A stretch of DNA of 33,408 nt from Spirogloea muscicola. Taxonomy: Eukaryota; Streptophyta; Zygnematophyceae; Spirogloeales; Spirogloeaceae. The notes below the pieces were generated by a model. That model was not told the DNA's origin and did not search any database. It saw only the letters and a program-made list of their open reading frames with translations. Below are positions 22,738-33,350 of the stretch, piece by piece (position 1 is the first letter of the stretch; each line of letters opens with the position of its first letter). The position numbers were made by a program, and so were the translations under genes. The stretch lies in assembly GCA_009602725.1 (NCBI GenBank), contig WELB01000087.1, forward strand, positions 205,665 to 239,072. Reading direction: 5' to 3'.

Positions 22738-22982
22738 CTTGTCCATTCTTTTGGGTTGGCCTTTCCCAGCCACCAGTCAATCTGGCCGCGCTTTCTCTCT
22801 TTTGGGCTGGCCTCCCGCTGCAACCATGGCCTCCTTTTGAAAGTGGCTTCCCAGAAACAAGAAAGTGGCTTTCCCAAAGGGGGCCAGCCCCAGAAGAGAT
22901 GACAAGGTCCGAAGAAGAAGGGAAGCGCGGCCAGTTTGACTGATGGCTGGGAAAGGCCAGCCCAAAGGAATGGACAAGGTCC
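22738..22982. repeat. Inverted repeat (foldback) inside repeat cluster
   Basis: The left arm starts CTTGTCCATTCTTTTGGG and the right arm ends with the complement, CCCAAAGGAATGGACAAG. At least 60 bases are near identical, including the CTTTCCCAGCCA core. The centre holds a short direct repeat of GAAAGTGGCTT around 22840-22872. It is probably two oppositely oriented copies of the same dispersed repeat. Confidence 0.8.
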
Positions 22983-23011
22983 GAAGGAGCCGGAGTCCCG
23001 TTGGCAATTGA

Positions 23012-23190
23012 CATCCATGGGGCACTGGGCGCTCGGTGGCTTGAGCTACTTAACCAGCTCGACCGCCACGCAATCGCCCGTCGCTTCCATGGTGAACCGG
23101 TAGACTTTCCTGCAGCCGGGTCGCTGGCGCAAGTGTATCGCATGCGCTTGGCCGTCTCGCTGCAGAGGTCCATGGCCCGTGCGCTGNAGC
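23012..23190 (+). repeat. Dispersed repeat A, 5' half, with coding-like reading
   Basis: About 175 bases match 31192-31366 at high identity by eye. The shared open frame reads RFHGEPVDFPAAG and YRMRLAVSLQRSMA in both copies, with several silent-looking differences. There is no start codon context or downstream continuation, so this is a relic fragment. An undetermined base sits at 23187 in this copy. Confidence 0.8.
23187..23187. other. Ambiguous base N
   Basis: A single N interrupts repeat A. It suggests consensus uncertainty from collapsed repeat copies or a read error. Confidence 0.99.
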
Positions 23191-24107
23191 GCTTCCTCTG
23201 GCTTCCTCTGGCCCCCTTCTCGTTCTTTGTTCATTCTTTTTTGGGCTGGCTTGTCCAGCCCCTATCCTCAATGGGCGAGCCCTTTCTTTCTGAGTACGAA
23301 GGACTAGGACTAAAGACATCAGCCGGAAAGCTGGGGGAGCTCTTTCTTCTCAATGGGCGAGCACTTTCTTCTTTCTTCTGGCCGCGTCCCGACGCAGCGG
23401 CGCCTGGAAACCCGGAGCGAGGGAAGGGAAGTTGGCCCCGCCTGCCCGCCGGCCCGGGCGGCCCACGTGGAGCAGGCCCGGTATCCGACACGCGGCGCAT
23501 TTCGGGGGCATCTCCGCCCCCGGGGCCCCTCCACGTGGCGCGGCGCAGGCGGACCGCCCCAGGCACGGCGTCGGGCTCCCGACGCGGACGGCGTCGGCGA
23601 CGCCGGGGTCGCGTTCCCACTGGCGTGCGCCCGGCCGGAGAGGGGGCCTGCGCGGTGGTCCCGTCCCGGCCCCTCACGCCATGCGCCACCCTCCCCCATC
23701 TCCTCCGGCCCCGCCGCCTGCGCCGCCGACGCCGTCGCCGTCGCGGCCTCCGCCTCGGCCCCCCTTGCCACCCTCCTGGCCTCCCACTCTTGGCGCCGGC
23801 CCACTCAGTCTTGCTCCGCCGCCGCTGCCCGCGCCGCACGGGCTGAACCCCAGCGGCCGCCGCCATGGCGGCCGCACCGGGCACCCCATGGCGGCCGGGC
23901 CTCCGCTGACCCGCCCCGTCGGGGCTTCCGGCTGGCAAGCCCGGGGTGTGAGCCAGACCGGGCGCTCCGCCGCGGCGCGCCCGTGGTCGTCGCCGCGCAC
24001 CAGCGCGTGCGCCGCCGGGCTGCTCGGTGGGCCTGAGGGCGACAGTCGGGGGTGGGCCCTCGTCGGAGGGCCGCGCGGCGCCGCACCAGGCGGCCGGGCG
24101 CCGAGCC

Positions 24108-25265
24108 ATGCCGTTCGTCAGCATGTGCATGGAGTGCTGGGGCGGGCGGCCGCGCCTTCCGCCGCGCAAGGCGGAGCGCCTCGGCATTGGCCAGGCGCAG
24201 GGTGACGAGCAGGACACCAGCGGCCAGACGCGGCTCTTCGGCCGAGCTTGGGGCACCTCGTCCCCGCTCTGGCCGTCACCCCGCGCGTGGTGGAGCCCGG
24301 GCCCGGCGGCGGTGGGAGGCAACCCGTCGTTGACGGGCCGCCTGGCCAGCCTGGTGAGGCGGAAAAGGGGCCGGTACTCGGAGCTCATGCGGTCCGAGAG
24401 CCTTGGCTTAGGTGAGCCTCTGGAAGCCCATGACCACTGCCCCTCCTGGCTACCGGAACTTGCTGGCGCAGCCCTTCGTCTTGGACCCTCTCTGCACCCA
24501 TGATTGCAGGGGCGGGGAGCAGCCTTTGCTGTTGTGCTTGAAATACAATGTTGCGTGCGCTGGCGCACTACTTTAACAACATGGGAGGAGTTTGAGGGCT
24601 GTACCATACTCGCATAGTGCTTCTGGGTTGGCCAAATACCGGAAGGTCATGCTTGTGCTGGAAATTCGATGTTCAGCTTGTTGAGGTACATGTGCTGTGC
24701 AAGATCGGTGTTGTCACAAGTGCTCAACAGTTGTTCACTGAATGTTCCATTGGCTCCCTCTGCTCCATTCTCTTCTTCTACAGCTGGCTTTTCGGGTGCG
24801 CTCGTTCCAAGCAAGCCCCTCATTGAGAAGCTGAGCCACAGCGGCCCCCTGACATACGACTATGGAGCTCTCAGCTCCTCGGGTGGCAGCCCAGAGGACA
24901 GTCCCTTCCGCCTGGCAGCGGCAGCGGCTGCTGCAACCAAGCTATCCCAACCTTCTCCGCCCTCCATCACCGTTTACGTGGGTAAAGACCGCCGAGCATT
25001 TGAAGTGCCCAAGAACCTGATGCGCAGCAGCTTTCTTGGCGACCTGCTCACGAGCTGCCAAGAGCCTGCGGAGAGCGAGGACGACAGTAGTGAGGCATGG
25101 TTGGACTCTGCAGTCGAGCGGCCAAGCATCATACTTGATTGTGATGCCGTGCTCTTTGAGCATGTTCTGCACATTATGCACACCAGTGACACTGGAAGTC
25201 GGAGCCCTACAGTCAAGGCCCTAGCATTCAGCCCAGCAACTCCACCTCGCCCCAGCTCAACATGA
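24108..25265 (+). CDS. SAUR-domain protein with long N-terminal extension, 2 exons
   Basis: SAUR proteins are small auxin-responsive regulators, known in land plants to inhibit PP2C-D phosphatases and promote cell expansion. Exons 24108-24411 and 24784-25265 give 786 nt, 261 residues. The SAUR-like domain lies at about 163-234. ITVYVGKDRRAFEVPKNLM matches the VYVGxxRRRFxVPxxxL core, and IILDCDAVLFEHVLHIM matches the typical LTIPCDxxLFEHVL end. Between them sits an acidic insert (EPAESEDDSSEAW) longer than usual. Residues 1-160 are not recognised. They are Pro/Gly/Arg-rich, then basic (RLASLVRRKRGRYSELM), with an alanine run (146-152) before the domain. The splice joins G|CT to make Ala102 with a good GGTGAGC donor and CTACAG acceptor. 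Typical SAURs are intronless and near 100 residues, so this is divergent. The exon 1 reading and start are less sure than exon 2. Confidence 0.75.
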
Positions 25266-27503
25266 ACAGATGTCAGAGCTGGGGGCACTTTTACCTGTTA
25301 TCCGACCTATATATTTGAGATGCCACCTTCGGCGTCACCCCTTTGAGAATGATTCACCTTGCTAATTGCACCTTGCAGGGGCCAGATTTGGCTTCACAAG
25401 TCGGCAGTCACTGGGTGCACAGGTTTTGGTGCCACATGATGCACTGACCACATTTGTCATTTACGTTTATACTTTAAATTGCCCCTCTGCTCCAGCTGAC
25501 CCTGAGCCTCATCGGCTTAACATTCAAGTCGTCTTCTGATCCGAACGAGTACATGTGTCTCATGCGTTGAGACATGCTCGTCAGCCAGGCTCTACAGTCC
25601 CAAGGAGTGTTGCAGTCTGTGATGCTTGTGCAAGTGCCCTCGTTGCTCCTAATTGGACTGGGTAGGAATTTGGAGACAGCAGCTACATTGCTTGAAGGAT
25701 TCGTGTTTCAGATTGCCCAGCCCGTAGCTCCTTGGCTGTATCCTGCAGCTCCTGTATCACTGAAAGCACCATACAAAGGTGCTCTCTCAGCTAAAGTATG
25801 GTCCCAAGGTTGAGGGCCGAATACACATGCTGCTACAGGATTGGTTCACAGAGGGCAGAAATCTCTGTGACCCAAGAAGACGTGCACAGTGCGCATGACG
25901 CGGAAAAGTGGCCAATGCCACTACATTCCTCAGGCAAAAGCTAGTGTAAAACGGGGGGCTGCATGAAACGAAGCCCTATGCTATGATGGCTAAGGTAACA
26001 GTGTGACGAGGAAACTACTGCTGGGAGAGAGTGAGATATACCAGATCCAAGCTCCAGTGGAACGTCTGCCGCATTGCGTGGCGGTGCCTGGAGGGCCTGC
26101 AGCAGCAACATCATTAGGGTTCCACAAGTTGCACTGGTAGCTGTTGCAGTACAAGCCAACTATGGATGGTCAAGGCTGACCCACAAGTCAAGGCTGACAA
26201 GTGGTAACATGCGCAGCACTAGCGACCTCTAAGTTGCACCGCAGCAACGGCAGGCTGCACGCCTGTAGTGGCTGCAGCAGCAGAAATGTGCTGGATGCTG
26301 CTCAAGCTTGAAGGGGCTGCCTCTCAACTACAGGGACAGCTTGGGGGCTATCCACGCCGAGTTCAACCCGTTGCCAACATGGTCAACATTGACAAGCCCA
26401 GATGCCAGGCCTGCTCAAGGCCCCCTGCCCTGAGCTCATCTGACTTCCTGTTGCTGAAACGAAGGTACTGATAGGGCCCTATTTGCCCAGCCTGCGGCTC
26501 CGTCAAGTGTAAATTCACTCCCAAGCCCCGCTGTATACACTTAGCTTACTTTCACAGCCGCCCTTTAACACCAGCAGCCGCTTCTTTGTGCTACTGACAC
26601 CAGGGCAGCTAATTTGACTGACTGTCGCCGCCTGCTGAGCATGCCGCCTCCGCTTGCAGCAACACTGCATAGCGTTGGCAGGGGCTAGCGTCACCTGGAT
26701 GACATGCGGTCGGAGGTCCTGGACCAGCTGGTGCAACCGCCGGATCTTGCCTGCCCTGTAGGCTGCAGCAGACTCATCGGTCATGGCCCAAGCGGAGGAG
26801 CTGATGGCTCGCTGCTCGCCACTCTGCCGGCGACGGCCGCGGCAGGCTGACGGCCACCGGCCTCCGGCTACGCCGCAAGGCGCAGGCGCGACGAGGGGGC
26901 GAGCCGGCGTGACAGGACGCGGGCGGCTGTGGCGCGGGAGCGGCGAGCAGGGAGCGGCAGCGCTGGCGGAGGGAGGACGAGGCTGGCTGAATGGGTCGTT
27001 AATGAATTAAGAAATGCGGCTGCTGACATTGAAGAATCGGCTGTGAACTGCCAGCCAGAGAAAGGAGCGGCGCTCGTCATCAAGGGCGGGCCGTGGGAGC
27101 CAGCTAAGCAAGCAGACTTAGAGGAGTAACGGAGCAGGGCCTCAGCGGCGGCGTTCGGCGACGCTGCCGCGCCGTCGCCACGCGCGCGCGGGAAGCAGCT
27201 CGGCTGCAAAGCCGAGGCCGCCATGAGTCAGTGCGATCAGTGAGTCCCAAGCAACAGGGGTTACAACAGGCTGTGAGCTCCGGGCTCTGTTATGGTTGCA
27301 CAGGACCTCTGCAGCCGCTGTACCGTGTCCACGCTGCCTTCTTAAAGACTTCGCTCTTGCCGGCGGCTGCCGCCATGTCTCCTTGCAACCGGTGACGCCT
27401 TCATCATGCGGTCATGTCTTTTGACCTGCAATCAAGTCCCCTGATTTCCTGGACCAGCCGCTGCCAAGCAAGCTGATGACTGGCAGAGCTCGTGTGGCCC
27501 TGC
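25266..27503. other. Intergenic between SAUR-domain gene and ARPC4
   Basis: No gene is supported beyond the tentative minus exon at 26695-26784. Short open frames at 25574-25813 and 26268-26471 (plus) have no recognised family. The right part (26780-27380) is GC-rich and probably carries the ARPC4 promoter and leader. A fragment similar to the CTAAGGTAACAG repeat lies near 25960-26010. Confidence 0.55.
26695..26784 (-). CDS. Possible first exon of an unidentified minus-strand gene
   Basis: An ATG in a good context opens 30 codons (MTDESAAAYRAGKIRRLHQL and on to HVIQ) ending at a strong donor CAG|GTGACG. The peptide looks like an amphipathic or coiled-coil start. It would be divergent from ARPC4, with about 720 GC-rich bases between. 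A second exon-like stretch on the same strand (about 26043-26099, reading ALQAPPRNAADVPLEL before a GTATAT donor) could belong to it. I could not connect them or recognise a family, so this may be chance. Confidence 0.25.
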
Positions 27504-29359
27504 ATGGTAAGCTCCCGTCCCGAGCTTTGACAAGAATTTACAGCCATTTTCCCTGAGCAATTTCAGGCCATGACATCACTTGCACTTGCCATTATCTCGC
27601 TGATGATAATTGTATATTGTGTCAGGCCAACACCTTGCGACCGTACTTGACCTGCATTCGCAACACTCTCCAGGCAGCTCTTTGCTTGCAAGTAGGCAGT
27701 TCTGCAGCCCTGTGGCACACCACTGTCTGTCTGGCCAACAAGTCACTCTCAAGTATGCAGTTGACAGGACAGAGCACGTGTTTCCTTTTACGAGCATACG
27801 AGTAAGGGAGCGCGGGGACAAATGAAGGTCCTTGCTAGTTTGCTATTGCTAGGGATGACTTGGTAGCCTGCTTCCTAAGGACTGTATAGAACACATGTAT
27901 GTGCAGTACTGATCCTTGGTGCCACGTCAATGTCATGCACGTTACCTTTGCCCTCCGTGACTCAGAATCTTCCTTGTCAACTCGTGGAGAGGCACAACAA
28001 GCCAGAGGTGGAATTCAAGTGAGTGATTGGAATGCTGGTTTCCTGGCAAATACCTGGGAAATGTGTCGTCCCAGTGAAGCTGGCACCACTCTCTGCTGCT
28101 TGAGCTTGCCTGTGTCCTTGTATATCAAGCAGATGTAAGTATGGGCATCTACAGCATGTATCAAGCTCCTTGAGCATTGCACAGGCAGCTGGCCTTGTTT
28201 TACCTATGTAGAACGTGAGCTTATTCTGTATCGCTCTGTGCAGGTCAAGTCCAGAGCTCCTCTTGACCCCTGTGAGTACCTTCTACAACTATATTCACCC
28301 TCAAATGTGAGCAGTGATCTTGCCTGGGTACAGGACTTCGTCATGGAACAATTCTGCACAGTACCTGCTAGGAGGAGTCAATATGAATCTGAAAGAGTTG
28401 CATTTGATGGACATTTAGTCTTTCTCGTCTTCAGGTTCTGATCTGTCGTAATGATTCAGAGAAGTGCCTGATTGAAGGCTCCATCAATTCTGTGCGCATA
28501 AGCGTGAAGGCAGGCAGCGAACCTAATGCCTGCTAGATTGATAGGATCTGTAACTCTATACACGGGCCTGCAGCAGCCATCTACCATCTGTCCTTGTTAT
28601 ATGGTCTTGCTGGTCTTTGAAGGGAGGGCCTTGCGTCAGCACTGTACGACTTTAGGCATCTCGATGTAGAGCCTGTCACATGAAGTAGACAGATAATGGT
28701 CTCCTGGTCTCCACTGACCAGAGCCTGTTGTCTCAGCGCTGAAACCGAGTATACAATGAGTGCAGCACAGGTCAAGCAAGCCGATGAACTGGAGAAGTTA
28801 TTGGTCAGGAGATTTTGCCGGTTTCTTGCCTTGAGGGCAGAGGCCCTAGAGATCCTACGCAGGAAGCCTGTTGAGGTGTGCATATGTTACCTGCTTGATC
28901 TGGTGCAGAAAGCCAACCAGGATTTCAATCTGGAATGTTCTGCTCGTGCATTACAACTTGGTTGATATGTTCGATACGAGGGAGGCTAGGGGAGGAGAGT
29001 TGCTAGAATTACGAATGACTGATCCTGTGATTGATGCCCTATAGCCTCACAAGAGGTCACCTTATTGTGCAGGGGTTCGACATCAGCTTCTTGGTCACAA
29101 ACACTCATCTTGAGGAGATGCAGAAGGACAGAGTCATAGACTTCATTGTCCAATTTATGGAGGTCCTTTACCTTCTCAACCTTCAGCAATTTGTTCCTTG
29201 GCTAAACTCCAAGATGTTGTGAGCATACTCTTAATGTCTCTCGACGGTTCTTCTTGCTGGGGCGTGCAGGACATGGACAAGGAGGTCAGCGAGCTGAAGC
29301 TCTCGGTCAATGCTCGAGGTCGGCACATTGCCACTGAATTTTTGAAGCAGTTCATCTAA
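27504..29359 (+). CDS. ARPC4: Arp2/3 complex subunit 4 (p20-ARC), complete, 8 exons
   Basis: ARPC4 is a structural core subunit of the Arp2/3 complex, which nucleates branched actin filaments. Exons: 27504-27506 (ATG only), 27626-27691, 27966-28018, 28244-28271, 28435-28509, 28771-28875, 29073-29162, 29270-29359; 510 nt, 169 residues, as I recall for Arabidopsis ARPC4. Family stretches in order are [111 protein letters not shown] and ATEFLKQFI. The start is inferred: ATG|GTAAGC at 27504 spliced to GCC AAC gives MAN, as in plants. Other upstream ATGs at 27224 and 27375 could instead be uORFs or alternative starts. Intron 5 (28510-28770) uses a GC donor. Confidence 0.95.
28510..28770 (+). other. 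GC-AG intron in ARPC4 with a competing GT donor 6 nt upstream
   Basis: The donor AAG|GCAGGC joined to ACAG|GTCAAG preserves [11 protein letters not shown], the family sequence. A GT donor exists six bases upstream (AGC|GTGAAG at 28504). Using it would delete two residues without changing frame. Confidence 0.75.
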
Positions 29360-30109
29360 GCGAAAGCCCTGGACTTTCTAAGCAATGCCATAGACACATG
29401 CGCTTCAGAAGAAGCAGTTGTCAATTTGACAACACGACCTTTTGTCACTCCAGCGAAAGCTGGCGGCTTACTCGGAAAACTATTCTCTCACGGGGGCTGT
29501 GAGGGTGGGAAAGGCTCGCGTTGCGCATGAAATACGGGGAGGCCAAGTCAAGCCAGTACACTGTTTGGAAGAAGAACGAAGAATATTAAGAGGTATGAGG
29601 ACAAAGTATGAAAGCAGAACTGAAGGGGGACTCTAGAACCCACGAGTGAACATACACATATCAATTAGACAAACTTGGGCCGCCAGAGTGGGAAGGCAGA
29701 CAGGACCTCCTTGCTCGAAGACCCAGCCGTGGCCTGTCGAGCTCCCCTAATTGGCCACGAGTGGCTGGTCAGGGGCTGCCGCGACACATCTGTGGGTGGC
29801 CACCTGCTTCTGCTGCAAAGACCTGCAAGTGGAGCCCAGGTATTTTCCACGGCCCCCCCCCGGTCGCTAGGTGGTGTAGCGGCAACAAAGAGAAAAACAC
29901 AATACCACGGAAGCACGCACAGCCCTTGCGCCTCGTCTTGGCTCGGCTTGCCCTCCCACTCCATTCTGCACACGGCGCGCCTTCAGTAGTGAGCACTTGT
30001 AATGGAAATGGAGTGTTGTATTGGGTGATAGAAGGTGCTCGCCCATTGAGAAGAGGGGCTCAGGTGATAGAGGACCTGAGTGGCTAAGTACGCAAGTACA
30101 TTGACAGAT

Positions 30110-30250
30110 CATCAACTGCCGCTAAGCTGACCCGCTCAGTAGCCACGAGTCAGTACGTAGAGGTCGCTGATTGATGCGCAAATACCGGACGGCAAATGAC
30201 AAGCCCTTGTGCCACCAGCTAATTGTCGACCAGCTTTCTAGTGCAAAGGG
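30110..30250 (+). repeat. Dispersed repeat E, second copy of 1595-1715
   Basis: The two stretches share CGCTCAGTA-CCACGA-TCAG, GTCGCTGATTGATG and the CCACCA.CTAA..CAGCTTT..TGCAAAG block, at roughly 70-75% by eye over about 120 bases with small indels. They lie about 28 kb apart in the same orientation. Confidence 0.7.
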
Positions 30251-31189
30251 GGCGAGGGCTGTGAAAAGCCAGTACAGAAAGCATGGACAAGGTTCATAGG
30301 GCCGGAAGGGGCCAAAACCACACAGCTATGCAAGTGTTGCAGACTACTGGGAGCTCAGTAACCCCGAGTCAGCAGCCGCAAGTCGGAGGTAATCTGCAGC
30401 TGAAAGCTATCTCTCTTGTCAGAGGGAGAAGGTGCGCAGTGCAGAGAAAGAAGAGGGAGGCCTAGCCGAGCGAGTAATTGTTCAGACAAAATCATCTTCA
30501 AAGACTCGGGCTACACATAGCGAAGCCATAGGCTAAGAGGGACTAAGGTGACAGGGCAAGATTCAGCTGGGGGCTTTAGTACCCACGAGTGAGTACGTTC
30601 AGGAAGGACGTACTCCACTACCTGCATGCACCCCTAAAATTAGCAACCTCTGCTGCCGCCGCCACAGTTTCTTTGTTGTAACCCCCCTTCGTCCTCGCCG
30701 CCCTCTCTATTAGGCTGAAAGCCGTCTACCGCAGGCAGTGGAGATTACAGCCTTCATAGTATTCAGGTAACTCCTTCGTGGTGACCAGCACATGGCATAC
30801 GGCGAGACACAGTCCCTGTCACAGGTTTGTTGGCTTTGTTATGAGATATTGAAAAGTACGAGTAAGAAGAGGTTGTCAACTCGCAAACACCACACCAAGA
30901 CGCAGCGCAGGTTGGCGCCAACGTTGCGGACCAGGTTCAGATGTGTTTTACAGTGGAGTGAAAAGCAGCATTGGCTACCTGACTAAGCAACTTTCCAAAT
31001 GCCATGCTGGGGCGCAATGATACTTCAAAAGGGGCGCCATCGCGCCTGTTAGAGAGTTTATATTACAATCAGTTCCCCTGCCCTGGCTCACCTCCACAAT
31101 GCCCCCGGCAGAGAGCACAGCAGCTTGCCGCTCCAGGAGGTACATCTACAAAGAGCTCCAATCAGGACAGTGGGGATAAACATGAGAAG

Positions 31190-31490
31190 GGCACGCACGG
31201 GGCGTTGGGCGCTCGTTGGCTCGAGCTGCTCAACCAGCTCTCACGTCACGCCATCGTCCGCCGCTTCCATGGTGAGCCGGTGGACTTTCCTGCAGCCGGG
31301 GCGCTAGCGCAGGTGTACCGCATGCGCTTGGCCGTCTCGCTGCAGAGGTCTATGGCCCCCGCGCTGCACCTGTGTGCCGAAAGAGCCCTCGCTGCTGCCT
31401 CTGGCTCTGGCCAGGGGACCCGCTTCCAGGAGCCAAGTTTCTCAGACCTGAGGCTGCTTAGCAGGGGTTACTGAGTGCTTCGTAGCTGCT
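31190..31490 (+). repeat. Dispersed repeat A, fullest copy in the window
   Basis: This copy joins the 5' half seen at 23012-23190 to the 3' half seen reversed at 17570-17700, showing they are one family of at least 300 bases. It keeps one open frame, from TCGAGCTGCTCAACCAG through PAAGALAQVYRMRLAVS to RLLSRGY and a TGA. This could be a relic of a transposon protein. I do not recognise it. Confidence 0.8.
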
Positions 31491-32175
31491 TAGCTTCTCC
31501 TTTTGCTTGTGTCTCTCAGTGATAAACAAGGACTCCTATGTAGGAGTGAAGGAGAAACTCGGAGCAGGTTTTCTGGGTCTCCGAGTGTCGTTCTTCCACT
31601 CAGCTAAACTTCCACTTATTACACATAGAGCATGCCGATGAAGTATTCCATCTTTCTTCCAGCAATTATCGATCTGAGTGGCCTTCCCTTAGCAACCGTC
31701 ACCTGGGGAAGAGGGCTCACGAAAAAATCTGTTGCGGCTTCCTCAGCTGGTGGGACGTGGGAAAAGGGGAATTTAAAGTCCAGTGGGACACAGAGCGCGG
31801 GTGCTAGCTACTCTTCACTTGCGATTAATACGTGTGGCCCCCTTCGGATGTTTGGGCATAGTAGCCACATGCATAGCTGCGTGTTTTGGGCTTCTGCGGC
31901 CTGTTCTGTCCTTGTCCACTTTTCTCCGGGGTCGCTTCCACAGCGGGGATAGTTTGGGATAGTTTCCCGGCAGCTAGTCTGTCGGATTTGAGGCTCCTCA
32001 CTCGTAACTACTGGGTGGTCCATCCTCTCCCCGTCCTGACATGACATCTTCAGGCCCCTTCGTAGCTGCTTAGCGCTTTAGGCCCCCCCGTCATTTGGCC
32101 CCTTCGAACCTTTGTCAAACCTTTTCGGGCAGGCTTTTCATAGCCCTTGCCCCCGCTGGGAGAGCCACTTCTTCT

Positions 32176-32230
32176 TTTTTGGGCTGGCTTTTCCAGCCCC
32201 TATCCTTAATGGACGAGCACTTTCTCTTCT
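32176..32230 (+). repeat. Dispersed repeat B (GGGCTGGCTT...GGGCGAGCACTTT)
   Basis: The block TTTTGGGCTGGCTTTTCCAG plus CCCCTATCCT.AATGG.CGAGCAC recurs at about 23243-23285, 22545-22570 and 23348-23370 (plus), and reversed at about 17462-17500 and 30030-30060. It usually sits next to repeat A or C and may be part of the same element. Confidence 0.75.
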
Positions 32231-32258
32231 ACAGCCATCGCCCCATCGGGATGGTCCC

Positions 32259-32285
32259 TTCTTCTTCTTCTTCTTCTTCTTCTTC
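32259..32285. repeat. (TTC)n microsatellite
   Basis: Nine consecutive TTC units, directly left of the large inverted repeat. Confidence 0.9.
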
Positions 32286-32295
32286 GGCTTGAAGT

Positions 32296-32389
32296 GGCCT
32301 CCATTTCATTTCATGCGCCCCGCGCGCCTTCTCTTCTTCTTCTAAAAGAGAGAGAAGGCGCGCGGGGCGCATGAATTGAAAGGGAGGCC
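32296..32389. repeat. Large inverted repeat, arms of about 42 bases
   Basis: The left arm runs GGCCTCCATTTCATTTCATG then CGCCCCGCGCGCCTTCTCT. The right arm is its near-exact complement, ending GAATTGAAAGGGAGGCC, with only about ten bases between. Each arm is the end of dispersed repeat C, so this is a head-to-head junction of two copies. Confidence 0.9.
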
Positions 32390-33061
32390 AATTCAAGCCA
32401 ATACATTGTTCAGGCAGAGTCGAGCAAAGCGAAGGTTAGAGTCACCGCCAGGCCGGCTGCCATCTGTGCAGCGTGACGGTAGCTCCCCGCCGCCGCGCAC
32501 TACCCCGCGTTTGCCGGTAACTTGGTGGCGCGCGGTTACGTCGCGCGATGCGCGCGGGACGGCGAGGAAGGGGGGCCGTGTTGTCTAGCGGCCTCGGTGG
32601 CGACGCGCCGGGGGGAAGCCGCGCAGGGAGGGGGTCGTGTGGGCCAGGAGCGGCGCAGCCGCCGCGGGAGCGAGCGACGGGCGCGCGCGGTGCGCGTAAG
32701 ATGACAGCGAAGCCTAGCTATGCGGAGTCCGTGCAGAGAAAGATGGCTGTGGCTGTGGAAAGGCCAACCAAAATATACACGGGGATACACGAATCAGAGG
32801 CCTTGCGCTGGGAGGGACAGCAGCGGGTTGCCGAATGCAGAAAGTATACAGGAAGACTAGCACTTGCATAAATGAGGCTATGGGCGTGGGAAAGTGGCTC
32901 TCTCAAGGCTGTAAGGGGCTGTAAGAGGCAAGCCCAAGTGGCATGAACAAGAGGGCCGGAAGGAGCAAGTACACGGAACTAGTCCCCGGGACTCATGCAG
33001 ATGGACGCTCCACAACCTCTGGTCACCACAAGCAGCAGACGGCGACCACGGAGGAGCGGCG

Positions 33062-33350
33062 AAGGCGCGCGGGGCGCATGTAATGAAATGGAGGGCCAGT
33101 TCAGCCGATACATTGTTCAGGCAGAGTCTAGGGCAGACTAAACAGGGCTACATAATACGAAGGCCTAAACTAAGGTGCCTAAGGTGACATCAGTACCCAC
33201 AGAGAGAAGGCGCGCGGGGCGCGTGAATTGAAAGGGAGGCCAATTCAAGCCAATACATTGTTCAGGCAGAGTCGAGTGCAGACTAAACAATGCTACATAA
33301 TACGGAGACCTAATCTAAGGTACCTAAGATGACATTAGTACCCACGGGTG
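33062..33350 (+). repeat. Tandem pair of dispersed repeat C, period about 145 bases
   Basis: Two consecutive units begin AAGGCGCGCGGGGCGC at 33062 and 33207. Both contain ACATTGTTCAGGCAGAGTC, CTACATAATACG and CAGTACCCAC or TAGTACCCAC. They differ at many single bases. The same unit start occurs at 32355, in the left arm at 32296, and reversed near 304-345. Confidence 0.85.

Larger units (their letters stand above)
20645..24107. other. Repeat-rich and GC-rich intergenic stretch
   Basis: The tetraspanin 3' UTR is followed by dispersed repeat fragments (21250-21300, 21870-22080, 22440-23370), including a local inverted repeat and a copy of repeat A. From about 23400 to 24107 the DNA is very GC-rich and is probably the promoter and leader of the SAUR-domain gene. 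Several open frames over 200 codons cover this part on both strands with no family match. Confidence 0.6.

Noticed and set aside
23231-24607. Longest open frame in the window, 458 codons on the minus strand
   Set aside because: It lies over extremely GC-rich DNA and repeat sequence, has biased Arg/Pro/Gly composition, no family match, and overlaps the plus-strand SAUR-domain exon 1.
28238-28441. Open frame overlapping ARPC4 exon 4
   Set aside because: It is the wrong frame and reads through introns; the correct frame gives the SSPELLL motif of ARPC4.
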